A stretch of DNA of 64,000 nucleotides, from assembly GCA_029339505.1 (NCBI GenBank), contig JAQISU010000134.1, forward strand, positions 1,662,001-1,726,000, in the 5' to 3' direction. The notes beneath the pieces were generated by a model, which made no database searches, had not been told where the DNA came from, and worked only from the letters and a program-made list of their open reading frames with translations. Source of the DNA: Unio delphinus. Its lineage: Eukaryota > Mollusca > Bivalvia > Unionida > Unionidae. Numbering within the stretch: position 1 is the first letter of the stretch; each line of letters begins with the position of its first letter. This document shows, in pieces, positions 25,436-37,400 of this stretch. Made by a program: the position numbers and the translations under genes.

Positions 25436-25975
25436 CCGTTAACAGCTTGACATTTTCATTGCTCGAGTTGTCCGTTTACAGTTTCACATTTTCATTATTC
25501 GAATCGTTCGTTAACGGCTTAACATTCTCATTGTTCGAGTCTTTCGTTAACGGTATGACATCATTAATTGAGTCGTTTGTTAACGGCTTCACATTATCAT
25601 TGCTCGAGTCGTAGGTCAACAATTAGACATTGTCATTGCTCGAATCGTTCGTTAAAGGCTTGACATTACCATTGCTCGAGTTGTCCGTTCAGTTTCACAT
25701 TATCATTACTAGAGTTGTTCGTTAACGGCTTCACATTATCATTGCTCGAGTAATAGGTCAATGGTTTGACATTGTCATTACTCGAGTCGTTTGTTAACGG
25801 CTTGACATTACAATTGCTCCAGTCGTCGTCCAACGGTTTGACATTTTATTACTCGAGTCGTTCGTTAACGGCTTGACATTCTCATTGTTTGAGTCGTCCG
25901 TTAAGGGTTTGACATTTTTATTGCTCGAGTCGTTTCTTAACGATCGGACATTATCATTGCTCGAGTCCACTTGGC
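25436..25975. repeat. Degenerate 36-bp tandem array, about 15 units
   Basis: The consensus is roughly CATTATCATTGCTCGAGTCG then TTCGTTAACGGCTTGA. CTCGAG and GTTAAC palindromes recur about every 36 bp. Units differ by several substitutions and a few indels, so the array is older than the 1-1716 array despite the equal period. Confidence 0.85.
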
Positions 25976-26078
25976 AGTGTTGTATTTGCCGTCCGTTAAA
26001 TGCATTAGCCGTTCGTTTCTATGTTGTTTTTGTATTTTACGGTCGATTTTTGGTTTTATGTAGTAGATGCAGCTATTA

Positions 26079-26401
26079 CCGCTCCGGTGGCCTAGTGGTT
26101 AGAGCGTCCGCCGCGGTAACGGGAGGTTGTGGCTTCGATCCCAGGCCGAGTCATACCAAAGACTTACAAAAATGGTACCAACAGCTGCCTCGTTTGGCGC
26201 TCATGGTTGAAAGGTTAGTGTTAGGACTGGTCGACCTGGTTTCAGGATAATGTGACTGGGTGGGACATCATGCTACATGTCTGCGGCATGATGCCCCAGT
26301 GTAGACATCACTATACAATATCTCACTGCAGACATCGTTGCGATATGACTAAATTTTTTTTTACAGCTACGTTAAAAATCCTAATCAAATAAAAAAACAA
26401 A
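26079..26401 (+). mobile_element. tRNA-derived SINE, family B, full-length copy
   Basis: The head 'ccgctccggtggcctagtggttagagcgtccgcc' has a tRNA A box (GGCCTAGTGGTTAGAGC) and a B-box-like GGCTTCGATCC. The body runs through AGTCATACCAAAGACTTACA and 'ataatgtgactgggtgggacatcatgc...ctgcggcatgatgcc' to an A-rich tail. A 14-bp target duplication AGATGCAG(C/T)TATTA with one mismatch lies at 26065-26078 and 26402-26415. Confidence 0.88.
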
Positions 26402-26599
26402 AGATGCAGTTATTAGTTAAAGTGCAGGCACTTGTAAATTATTCCAAGTTGGAGCCCATATTTTCTTTCATAAGCTGAATAAAACAGAATGATATTAATC
26501 CGAGTGAGTCAAACGCTTGCATATTGGGTTTCTCACAGGTTACAAGTCTTTGAAATATTATTATGATATAATTTGACTTTTTCTATGAACGAATAGTCT

Positions 26600-27235
26600 G
26601 AATAATTAAAATTGTCTCAGAGGTCATCATAATTAACAGTCTGAGTGGTCATTATTATCACAGGTTATCAAAATCGATAGATTAACGAGTCCAACTTAAC
26701 ACAGGGGTCAGCAGAGTGGTTACATCTATCACAGAGGTCAACACAATCAGTAACTATGACTGGGGTTAGCATAATCAAAAGCTTGAGTGGTCAAATTGTC
26801 ACAGACGTCCACAGAATCAAAAGCTTGAATGGTCAAATTGTCACAGACGTCCACAGAATCAAAAGCTTGAGTGGTCAAATTGTCACAGACGTCTACTGAC
26901 TCAAAAGCTTAAGTAGTAAAATCTGTCACAAATGTCATAAAAATCAATTGTATGAATAGTCATACCTATCACAGAGGTCAACATATAAAAAGCTTAAATA
27001 GTCAAATTTGTCAGACGTCAACATATAAAAAGCTTAGATAGTCAATCTGTCACAGAGGTCAACATATGAAAAGCTTAAAAAGTCAAATCTGTCACAGAGG
27101 TCATCAGATAAAAAACTTGAGTTGTTAAAACAGTCACAGACGTCAACAAAATAAAACGCTTCAATAGTCAAATCTGTCACAAAAGTAAAAAAATCAGTAT
27201 TCTGAATAGTCAAAACTATTACAGAGGTAACAATT
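26600..27235. repeat. Degenerate tandem array, unit about 43 bp
   Basis: Units follow 'gtcaaat(c)tgtcacagacgtccacagaatcaaaagcttgagtg'. TGTCACAGA and AAAGCTT recur about every 40-45 bp with many differences. Three units near 26770-26890 are nearly identical, which shows local re-expansion. The array ends about 360 bp before the first recognised coding exon. Confidence 0.82.
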
Positions 27236-27591
27236 GGACGATAATGGTATTGTCAGCAATGTTGCGAGGAACTGAGCCAGTTTTTTGGAGGACGTTGAAT
27301 TGAAATTGCATATTTATTTCATTAGGCCAAGTGGTAGCTGTCTGCAGAAATTTGCCAAGAAACGTTCGCTCATTTCTCTTTTCCTTCTTTTGCACGAGTT
27401 GAGTATAATTTTTTGTTTACTTGCAGTCGTTTATCATATTTTCCGTCAGCGATGTTGTCTCTGTCGTTTTTGTTATTGCTTTTATTTCCAAACCATAACT
27501 AATAATGATATTTTCCATTCATTTTATAGTTTTAAAACCTGTGATTGACCCTATTTGGTGCTCTAACATTCGTCCGGTGCTTGTTCCACAG
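27236..27591 (+). other. Upstream flank of the sulfotransferase gene
   Basis: No TATA box or CpG-rich promoter can be placed with confidence. A pyrimidine stretch before 'ttccacag' at 27584-27591 could be a 3' splice site for an upstream untranslated exon, so the true promoter may lie further left. The frame at 27285-27548 has no recognisable features. Confidence 0.35.
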
Positions 27592-27870
27592 ATGATGTCA
27601 CATGGACCATGTAAACTGAGTGATTGGAAATGCTCTCTTCTTGATTCCCGTCATCTCAGTAAGTTAAAAGTCCGCAAGTTCTACACTATCTTGTGTTTTC
27701 TAACGGTGATATTGGTTCTGGTGTCATTATTATATTTGAACGTTGACTCTCTGGGACATCAATGCCTGCTGTTGAAAATGTCGTGCATTCAGAGTGGACA
27801 AAATCTACACAACTCGACGCCAGCAAGAACATTCCTGTGGAATGACACCAGGTTGGATATCCTTCACATG
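27592..27870 (+). CDS. CHST15: CHST15-like coding exon 1 (residues 1-93), GC donor
   Basis: Starts at the first of two adjacent ATG codons. It encodes a short cytosolic tail, the hydrophobic anchor FYTILCFLTVILVLVSLLYL and a luminal stem with sequons NST and NDT. Ending at 27870 leaves phase 0 and a donor GCAAGT, a consensus GC-type donor. The nearby GT at 27875 would leave phase 1 and cannot join exon 2 in frame. An in-frame upstream ATG at 27505 exists but lies before an acceptor-like site, so I prefer 27592. Confidence 0.75.
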
Positions 27871-28601
27871 GCAAGTACCTTACGTTTATATTATTGTCTT
27901 ATCTTTGATTATTATATTTATTTGTAATCGCCATTCATACTTCTAATACCCACCCACCCCCGTCAACAATATAGCAGGATCATGTAGCGTTAGGCTTCTC
28001 TGTCCACCCCGTACACATATCAAGAAATTTGTGTGCAGCTACTCCCAGAATCATTCCTTGGAGTGTTTTGAAACTTGGCTGAATGTGTGTGATTTAGTGA
28101 TGTCGATTTTTAACGTAGATTTAAATAAAACATTAAATGATATAACTACGATGTCTGCAGTGTGGCAGTTTATAGTGATGTCCACCACTGAGGAATCTTG
28201 CCGCAGACGAGTAGCGTCATATACTACCAAGTCACATTATCCTGACACCAGACAGACCGGTCCTAACAACCTTTTAATGCTGAGTCCCACGTGAGGCAGC
28301 TGTCAGTATACTTTTTAAAAGATTTTGGTATGACTGGGCCGTGATTTAAACCCGCGACCTCCCTCCCGCATCCTAGGGGGACACTCTAACCACTTCGGCC
28401 ACCGGAGCAATGAAACTTGGCAGTAATGATTGCAATGGGGTTAACATGTCCAGATCATCCAGTCATCACGCTCTGATGAATGTTTTTGGAGTTTTGCCAA
28501 CTTGAAATGAATGTACTATTTCATGTTTCATTCATATATGCATATATACTTTCTGCCAGAATTATTTGTCTATTATACTTTACCGCTCATTTAATTTTTG
28601 G

Positions 28602-28645
<44 letters not shown>

Positions 28646-31600
28646 GGGATCCTTGACTGGCTCATTGAAGCAATACTGCAGGTAGAACATCAGTGACCCG
28701 CTGATGTAGGCCAGAGAGGGCTAGCTGAGCATTGGCCCGCTCACGTAAGCAGGAAATGGGCTAATGGAACTTTGGCCCCCTTATTTTAAACAATGCTTGC
28801 ATGGGGAATCCGTGATAATAGGGATACATTTCTATCTCTCTCTGCCTGATACAGAATGTCGTCAGTTGTGTTCTTAGGATGTCATTTGGGGTTGAATTTC
28901 TTTATTTTCAACTTTTTTTCTCCATGAAAGACAAAAGACAATTAATTCCGTATGCTTGCTTCATTTCGTTCTCAAATGTGCATGCAGAGTTTAGCTTGGA
29001 GCCTGGAGGACAATAACAGATGAAAGGCGATTTATTTTTGAGTTTCATTCCTTTCTCAAATTTGATACAAACTTACCTTGGGAAACTCAGATTGATCGAT
29101 TTAGCAATAATAACCAACATGACCTTCTACGAAGGAAACATAAGTAATCTATTCAAGCTTTTTATTCTTTGGCCATTAGATTGGGAACTGTAGACCTTAC
29201 CGACATTATATCTTGCCAAATTCATACGTAAAATACTCGTACCTTTTATTTCACGTACCATCAACAGTTATATTTATTGCAAAGAAAGGGTTTTGTTGGT
29301 TTATTCAAAATGAAATGCCTGTCATGCAAAAAATATGCAATATAGGTACTTTTCCATTTTTTCTTCTCTTACTAAACTTGGAGCTTTGTATTTAGAGCAA
29401 GCAATGCAATTGCTGTATGCGAAATATATGTGACGGAAACCTTAAATGGACATGAAAACCAGGCAGCAGCGAATATTTGGCCCCCTGGTCATAATCAGGT
29501 TTGAAATTATAATCCAATTAAGGAACTAAGTTTTGTGCATCTTTTAGATCTCATTTAGTTTTTGGTTTTGAAATCGGTACAGGTGTACAAACAAATGAGG
29601 AGGTATATTAAGACTACAGCTAGGCACCTATTACACACCTTTCAAAAAATTTCGATTTCGCAGAGATGCATCTTGAATTCTTCATAAGAATGTTTTAAGT
29701 GTGATTCAGAAAACTTTGTGTTGACAGAGGATGACTAGTCTTTTTTTTCTTCATTGCTTTTTCAGGAACAGTTTCATTTTGACTCTAGATTCAAAAATCC
29801 ATGTTGGTTTGAACCACTGATATCTCCAGACCCCTATCAGCGAAATATCTACAGTTCATATTCTTCAGCTGTAAAGCGCTCGCTGAAACAAATGACATTA
29901 TTGTGGCGAAAAAGATTATCACACAATGTATCGTCGTCATACAGACTTCGTTGTTTGCCGTATTTCTACATTATTGGACAGCCAAAGAGTGGAAGTACGG
30001 ATCTGTTCTGGCGAATTTCCCGTCATCCGGACGTGGTAACTCCTCCAATCAAGGAATTGCACTGGTGGTCACGTAGCAGACAAGGTAATATAACACCCAG
30101 AAGGCATATATAAACAACTCATGCCTAAGTGATGTTGGTTGGGTTTACATTTCTCGTATTTAAATTGCAGTTTGAACAGTCGATTGTAGGGCGTTTTCCA
30201 AGGGGAGCTAAGAGTTAAATTTCATTCAATATCATTTAGCACAACATTCATGTAAAATACAATTCGTCTGTATTTATAATTTTTACTAGAACCAGACCGC
30301 GGATCAACAGTCTGTTTGGGTCGCAAAATATTCGGATAAACTTGCTGTATTTTCAAAGTCAACATACCGAACTAAAATATAAACGTTTTATTAAGCTCAG
30401 AATTCTGCTATAGTTACATTTTTTGTATTTATCTTACTTCAGAAATTGTACACAATTTGAAGGGAGTCTGTTACTTTGTATTTGAAAAAAATGTATGATT
30501 CTTTCCTCTTCAGGTCGCCAAGTTGGCTACTCTGATCTCATACCAATAGAAGACTATATCGACATGTTTGATAAAGTAGCATTTCTTATAGAATCACGCA
30601 GTTCCTCTCAGGGATCAAGCTCACGTCCATTCCCTATCATTACTGGTACGTAAAAAGAGATTTCAGTTGAAAGACGTGTATGTGCTGAAAATGTTTCCCT
30701 TATTGCATGCTTTTTGAGATATAAAACAAGTAGTAGCAGGGAGATACTAAAGTTTGCCAACAAGCAGCAGGGAGGGTGAACAGAACACTTTTTAGAGTAG
30801 TCCATTTCTAAAATTAAAGTTTCCTAGAAAAATGAACAGAACGTTCAACCGAGGTTTCTACAGGGTTAGCGCATTTTTGTCTTAATTTTTATATGTCAAA
30901 TTTGTATGCGTCCTCGTTTACCGTCAACCAAATATTGTATCGAGACCTACACATCGTATTCGACTATGATGCAAATATATTTCTGCATGGGCAAAGAATT
31001 TATTTTAATCGATGTCTTCGAAACATTAAGTTTGATGGATGTTTCATATCCTATGAATATCAACTCCGTTAAATACAACTAAACAAATTATACTTATCTG
31101 TGACTATTTTGAGTATCCGTGTATAACGTTGAGCACTATACTTAGTATCTATATTTGTATGCCTTCCTCGGGAAAATGTTCGCTCTGGATTTGATTGTTT
31201 ATCCGGAAAGATGGCCGTTATCGCTTAACTGTTTGACGAAACTCTTCCGTTTTTGTGCTGTTTTTCATGTCAAATGTGCTTGTTGTCTATCTTCGTCTAC
31301 ATCATTGTGTTTCATCATGCATTGGCTGTTCAGTTCGTATGTGTTTCGTCATCTCCTTGTTATGGAACGAGAACAATTAGAATTTGTCTCAGCTGTCTTG
31401 TTCTACTGTTAAGAATTCCTTTGTTTTTTTAACAAATCGCCATCACGTGATCGTCACCCGTTTTTGCTATGATGGACTCTCATGAACTGCTTTAAATGAC
31501 CACCCCTTAGCTCTTCATACTACTTTGTGCTCAAGAATAAACGAACTGGGACCATATTTCTCATTACTTAAATATAAACGAAAGCAAAGAAAAATTAAAC

Positions 31601-34361
31601 GTTTAAAAGCTGACCGGCGTAGAACAGGAAGAAGAATTCCAGTCATCTCCCTTTAGCCCTTTCTAAGGTAAAAAAGAAAACCGGCCGTTAAGTTTGATAA
31701 CATGGTGCAAATGCATCTTAAATCGTCAACCGTTGTGTCAACTGTACCAGAGATATCACTGTGTATTGCATCATTCAACGCCAAATGAATATGACCACCG
31801 GAAAAGCGTACAGAAATAGATAATTGTATCAACGACCAGAATATCGATGACTTCTTCCTGACACAAACATGACTAAAAACATCAGGTGATGGGCCCATGT
31901 GCGTGGATTTAACACCCACCGCTTACACCATCAAGTCGTTCACACACCCCCCCCCCCACTCTCTTGGAGGAGGAATTGCTGTCATCAAAAAATATATGAT
32001 AAATAGTCTTAAGTACAACACAAACATCAAAATTTGACACACATCGTTTGAACTAGTTCAAACAACAATCACACTGGAACAAAGGTCAGTTAATTTTTCT
32101 GCCTCTATCGCCCTCCTCCTTGTAGGAAGAACAAGCTGACTGAATTTCTCTTTTTGGAGCAGTTTCCGAATCTTCTGGGGTATGGAAATTTGATAGGTGG
32201 CATCCTAATTATTCTTGAAGATTTCAACTGTCACTTTGACTGTCCTGGAAACCCATACACGTCAAAACTCCTAGATTCCATTCATGTTTTCAATCTTAAA
32301 CAGTCAGTTAACCAACCCACCCATAAAGTTGGTCACATTTTAGAATGGATTCTTCATAGAACTAATACTAACATTCTGCGATCCGCCCTTGTATCCCACG
32401 AACTAGCGTCAGATAGCCTCTGCATATATGCCATCTCGACGTATCAATCCCTAAACCTACACCTTTAATTGCTACTAAGAGAAACCTCCGTGTTCATTGC
32501 TTGAAAAACATGCCCCAGCCACCAAGTGTAGAGTATCAATAAAAAAAAAAGTGTTCTCCGTGGTATAGCAATTTTAGGGACCAGCTTCGCACTGCTAAGA
32601 GAGACCGCCATAAAGCGGAGATGCTTTGGCTTTCCACCAGATTCACTATTCATGAACAAATCTATGAAGCCGCTAAGAAGACCGTCAAAAATATAGTCCA
32701 TTTAGCCAAATTATCTCACTACAGTACGTACTAAGATCGCGGAGAGTTTCAGTTCCAAAGAGATCTTTTAGATTACTAAGAAACTAATGTCAAAGAACAA
32801 TTCCTTCTCTACAGTAGACCTTCCTGACCTATTTGCAAATTTCTTCCGTGACAAAGTGCAAGCCATTAGAGATACGCTTGACAACATAATTTCAATTCAC
32901 TCGTCGTCATCATACAGTTACGATACAGAATTTCAGTGACAATCATAATGAGCAGTTGAACTTGTCTGTATTGATTTAGTACAGAAGATGACGAGTGCAC
33001 AAAAGTCATGTAAACTGGATTCAATTCCAACATCACTGCTGCTTGAATCCTTAGGTCCAATAATGCATTCACTAACTGGTGTTATTAATATCTCTCTCAT
33101 CCGGGTAATTCTCATCACGTTTCAAAACTGCTATTCCCAATACAGCCTTACAGTCGCTCAAGTCCTACTTAGTGAAGAGGACACAAATTGTATCTCCAAA
33201 TGGATTACACTGCAGCCCAGTTGATCTATGTTGTAGTGTTATAAAGGGGTCTGTTTGTGGACCAGTTCTTTTCATTCAATACACTCAGCCACTCTCAAGT
33301 GTTATAGATGATCACCCAGTCTCTCGCCAATTCTACGCTGATTGCATCCAAATATACAAGTTTAGCCACGCAACTGAAGTTGATGCTACCATCCAAGGAG
33401 TAGAGAGGTACGTTTCTGATGTGAGATCATGGATGACAGGTAACAAACTGCAGATGAATGGTGATAAAACTGAGGCCATTCGGATCACAAAACAAATGCG
33501 TTCTTATTCACATCCTTTACCTCAAACAATAAGTATCAGAAACACCAGCATTAAATTCACACAGTTAGTACGAAACCTAGGTGTTACTCTGGACAGTACT
33601 CTCACATTGCACCAACATGTCATGAGGATATTGCAAAGCTGCATATTTTGAGTTGATACGCATCAGCTCCATTCACCAATATCTTGCAGCTGATTCCACT
33701 AAGAGTCTTGTGTTTTCCTTAGTTCTTTCAAGACTGGACTATTGTAACTCAATTTTGTCTTGTTCTTCTCAATATCTACTCCAGAAACGTCAAAACGTTC
33801 AATACACAGGTGCTCATATAATCTTTGGAATACTACCATCACAACATACCTTCCCACTTCTCTGTACCCTACACTGGCTATCCATTCGATCCAGAATCAA
33901 ACACAGAATTTGTTATTTGTGCAACGTTTCAGTGACGGACTCCAGTCCAGCATACCTATCCGGCCTCACCATTTGTACACACCAGCAAGATACTTACCCT
34001 CCTCTTCTGACAATCGTATACTCATTATTCCTACGATGAAAACGAATTCATATCGAGAACGTTCTTTTGCATACCAGGGCCAAGCAACGTGGAATGAATT
34101 TTACATTGAAATTAGCCACAAAGACATAGTTATCCCTTTCAAGAGTGCTCTTAACATTCACCTTTTCGACTTCAAGAACAAACTTAAAGACCTAGTGCTG
34201 TTTACAACCTTAACTCTCTCAAGCATTTTTTGTTTTCTAATTCCATGGTGTTTGTTTTTGTTTTTTGTTTTTGTATTCACATTAGTATAGATGATGAAAA
34301 CCAGTTATAGCTTCTAAAGATTAATCGCTATACAAAGCCCTAATTATTGTTATTATTATTA

Positions 34362-34420
<59 letters not shown>

Positions 34421-37400
34421 CTAGAATTGCAGATACGTATAAGACAAGGTTGTTCAACGTTCGATCGAGATCATCTACAGATGGAGCGTCATTAATATCG
34501 GTAATAAAAGCAATAACATTGCTGCCATCCTCGTTTATTGCCTTTACTTATCGTTTAGGTCTTTAAGAACGTTGTACCATCGTTTATTATCTGTTGATAG
34601 AGCCGCCAAATTAAACTTTTCCCACTTGAGCCATTTTAATATCAAATTAAGCAATGAGTGCGTCTTATCAAACCCAGATGTAGCAATAATGGATAGAAAT
34701 GAGTAACGCTGGATGATGTTTTAATTTTTCTTTCTCTTTAGTCGCTGAAAAGTCAGTAATATTTATGTTGTTGAAATAAATGACTATATTGTGTTCGATA
34801 TAGACAATCAACCCCCAGGACGAGGAATTAAAAGCTTTCGCTTACAGGCAAGTGTGTGAAATGTGATACAAAAATATATATTTATCACGAATGAAACAGA
34901 CTGCTTCAGTGGGAAAAGTATCCTGGAGAACAAACATCTTCCTGGATATAATAGTTGTGGTTCTTGCACCTGCCTTCACAAGAAGTATCAACCATGATCT
35001 GGAGAGTACCCAATATATGCGATTGAGCAAGTTTTCTACATTCATGATGTCGCGTACAAATTTCTAGATTTCCAGCAATGACAGATTGCAGACGTGAAGA
35101 TGATTCGCGCTCTAAAGTCTGTCAAAAGTAAATTTCTCAGAGAATCGCTTAATAATTAAAAAAAAATATATCTGATCAAAGGTAAAGTAGTGCTAGGGGC
35201 TGGTAAATAGTCGGCCAGTTATTCATAAAATAATGGAGTCATTTTATTATAGCCCAAGAGGATATTAGTGGATTAGATCAGTGATTAGTAAACTTCCTGA
35301 TACAGCAGGTGTCAAACGTTATGTTGCTACAGATTGGTTAGCACGACATGCAGTATGGCAAATTTATCCACTACCAGCTAAAATGTTACAATGCGCACAT
35401 TTTTATGTCGGCACCACCATTGAGTTCCATGAGGCAAATATTTTCTTTTTACCACATGATACTTTTGAAACAGACATACATCAATCGCGTATATGCAAAT
35501 ACACGCTGACTGTCGTGGTAGATGTAAAAAAGCAGAACCACTATCAACAATGACAGCAACTGAAGTACCAGCTGCGTTTTAATGGATTTATCAAAAATGA
35601 CCCTTGCGCTGGCCACGGTTGCACTAGGTTGATCCTGACAAAGAATTTCTTATCGCAGTAATATCTCCAATAAAACAACACGTCAAAATCAGACGAGGGC
35701 ATACTGCAATTTATTGCAAAAGGCATGCGTAGAGTGATTTAATCAAACACTTGCTGAGTGATCGTTTTAATATCAATATGCGCAGGAAGTATCCTTGAAC
35801 AAAGTTCAGAAAGACAACAGATCTCGTTAGTGGGTTGCAAGAGTACCAAATATGATAGCTGTGTCAAATAAATGATATTACTCGTGGAATTTCAATGAAA
35901 CCTATTAATGCAATCACGATAAAACACATATCAGCATAACGACATAATATTTTTTTAAAATAACCCAATACTAGGTAATGTGACTGTCATATATTATGTA
36001 AACCGAGAGAGCTTGAGGAAGGGAGTTAAACAAAAAAAAAAACACTGGCCCCGTCGGGAATGTAACCACACATAAAATGTCAGCGTGTTAAGATCCACGG
36101 GTATAGCTACAATCTACAAACTAGATTCAGGTACTCCTCAACTTTGATTTGTACGCAAAGAATTACAAGTACAAGCACTGCTTACGGAGATATGATCACA
36201 TACGTTGCACACAAAAAACATTAGAAAAACGTGAATTATGTCTGGTTGGAATGGATTGTCTATGATAAACTTATAATCTAATCCAGATCATCTAAGCACC
36301 AGATAACACCGGATGTGATGCTTTTCTAATCTGGTATGCCAGCCAAAGAAAATAAAACCAAGCATGGTGCATGAACAGAATACCTTTTTGATGCTGATTG
36401 TAGCTTTGTAATCTGACCAGGAGTCAGAGTAACAATAACATGTTGATATGAAATTATAATATTAATATCATGGGTAATTTAATTACTGATCGTGAACTCA
36501 GGATCGCAAGAGATCCAATTACATGTTTTTCCACTGGGGTATCAATTACCCTTATTCGTCCAACATTATATTCAAACGACATTGTTTTGTCTGAGAGTAT
36601 AAGAGCGACTGCTCTGTAACCACCAGTGGGCTAGAAAATGTATCTTAACGATTGACAAATCCAAGTGTTCCAGTGAGAAAGAGTAGATCGGATAAAATAG
36701 ATCTAATATAGTGTTATGAAATCCCGCTGCGATATCTTAAAACCAGAATCAACATTCTGATCACGCCCCATGAATGTTATCAACATATGATAAGCACATG
36801 ATTATTATTAAAATTCAGTAACACTTCTTAAGATGGTTCTTGATGTCCATTTATCCTCAAAGAAATTTCACTAACCCAAGCGTGTCAAATGCCGTTGAAT
36901 TTTGTTCCTTTCGAATTTACTCTCACATTTTTCTGATACACGATGAATTTATAACGGTGTGCCTGCTGTGATGCTATCTGCCATGTGGATAGCAACATTA
37001 CTTTGAATGCTGTCTGCGGTCATTATCTACCATGACAACGTTGATTTATCACCGGAGTCCATGAACGAGAGCAGCTGTTCTTCAATGAGTGATGGAGTCA
37101 TTGCTGACATCAGCAGCGAAAGTTTTGATAGTATTACTTTACCTGCATCAACCCCAGCAGCACGTCATATTGCGTCATTATTCGTGGCTGTGTCAAACGT
37201 ATCACGTGCTGTTTAGCGTCAAATATAACTTTTCTAACATATTTGCAGAATCCAAAGATATGTGATAGTGGGATTGCACCTGCAAATTCCTCATCACTGT
37301 TTAATATCGATCGACGTGATGTGAATCCCAAGCTGAAATTTTCATTCATTGATGCAATTTCAGTTGCAGCTGCATTCAGTCTTACGTTGTTGCTTTCGCG

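Larger units (their letters stand above)
31700..34420 (+). mobile_element. CR1/L2-like LINE, internally deleted, in intron 3
   Basis: Order of remains: endonuclease start near 31740 (LCIASFNAK), endonuclease core at 32154-32450, reverse transcriptase start at about 32985-33110, a deletion of the central transcriptase region near 33120-33140, then transcriptase core to C terminus at 33140-34200. The 3' end is 'gattaatcgctatacaaagcc' with an (ATT)n tail to 34420. Many stops and frameshifts make it a dead copy. The clade call rests on recognised protein style, not an alignment. Confidence 0.85.

Noticed and set aside
26079..26155. Possible tRNA gene (also heads at 2970, 5364, 22520, 23015 and 24477)
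   Set aside because: A and B boxes are present, but acceptor stems do not pair and each is followed by a shared SINE body and target duplications.
27285..27548. Possible upstream coding exon
   Set aside because: No homology, and no donor that would join to 27592 in frame was convincing.
28031..28294. 87-codon frame after exon 1
   Set aside because: It lies over the reverse family B SINE bounded by an 11-bp target duplication and does not continue the sulfotransferase.
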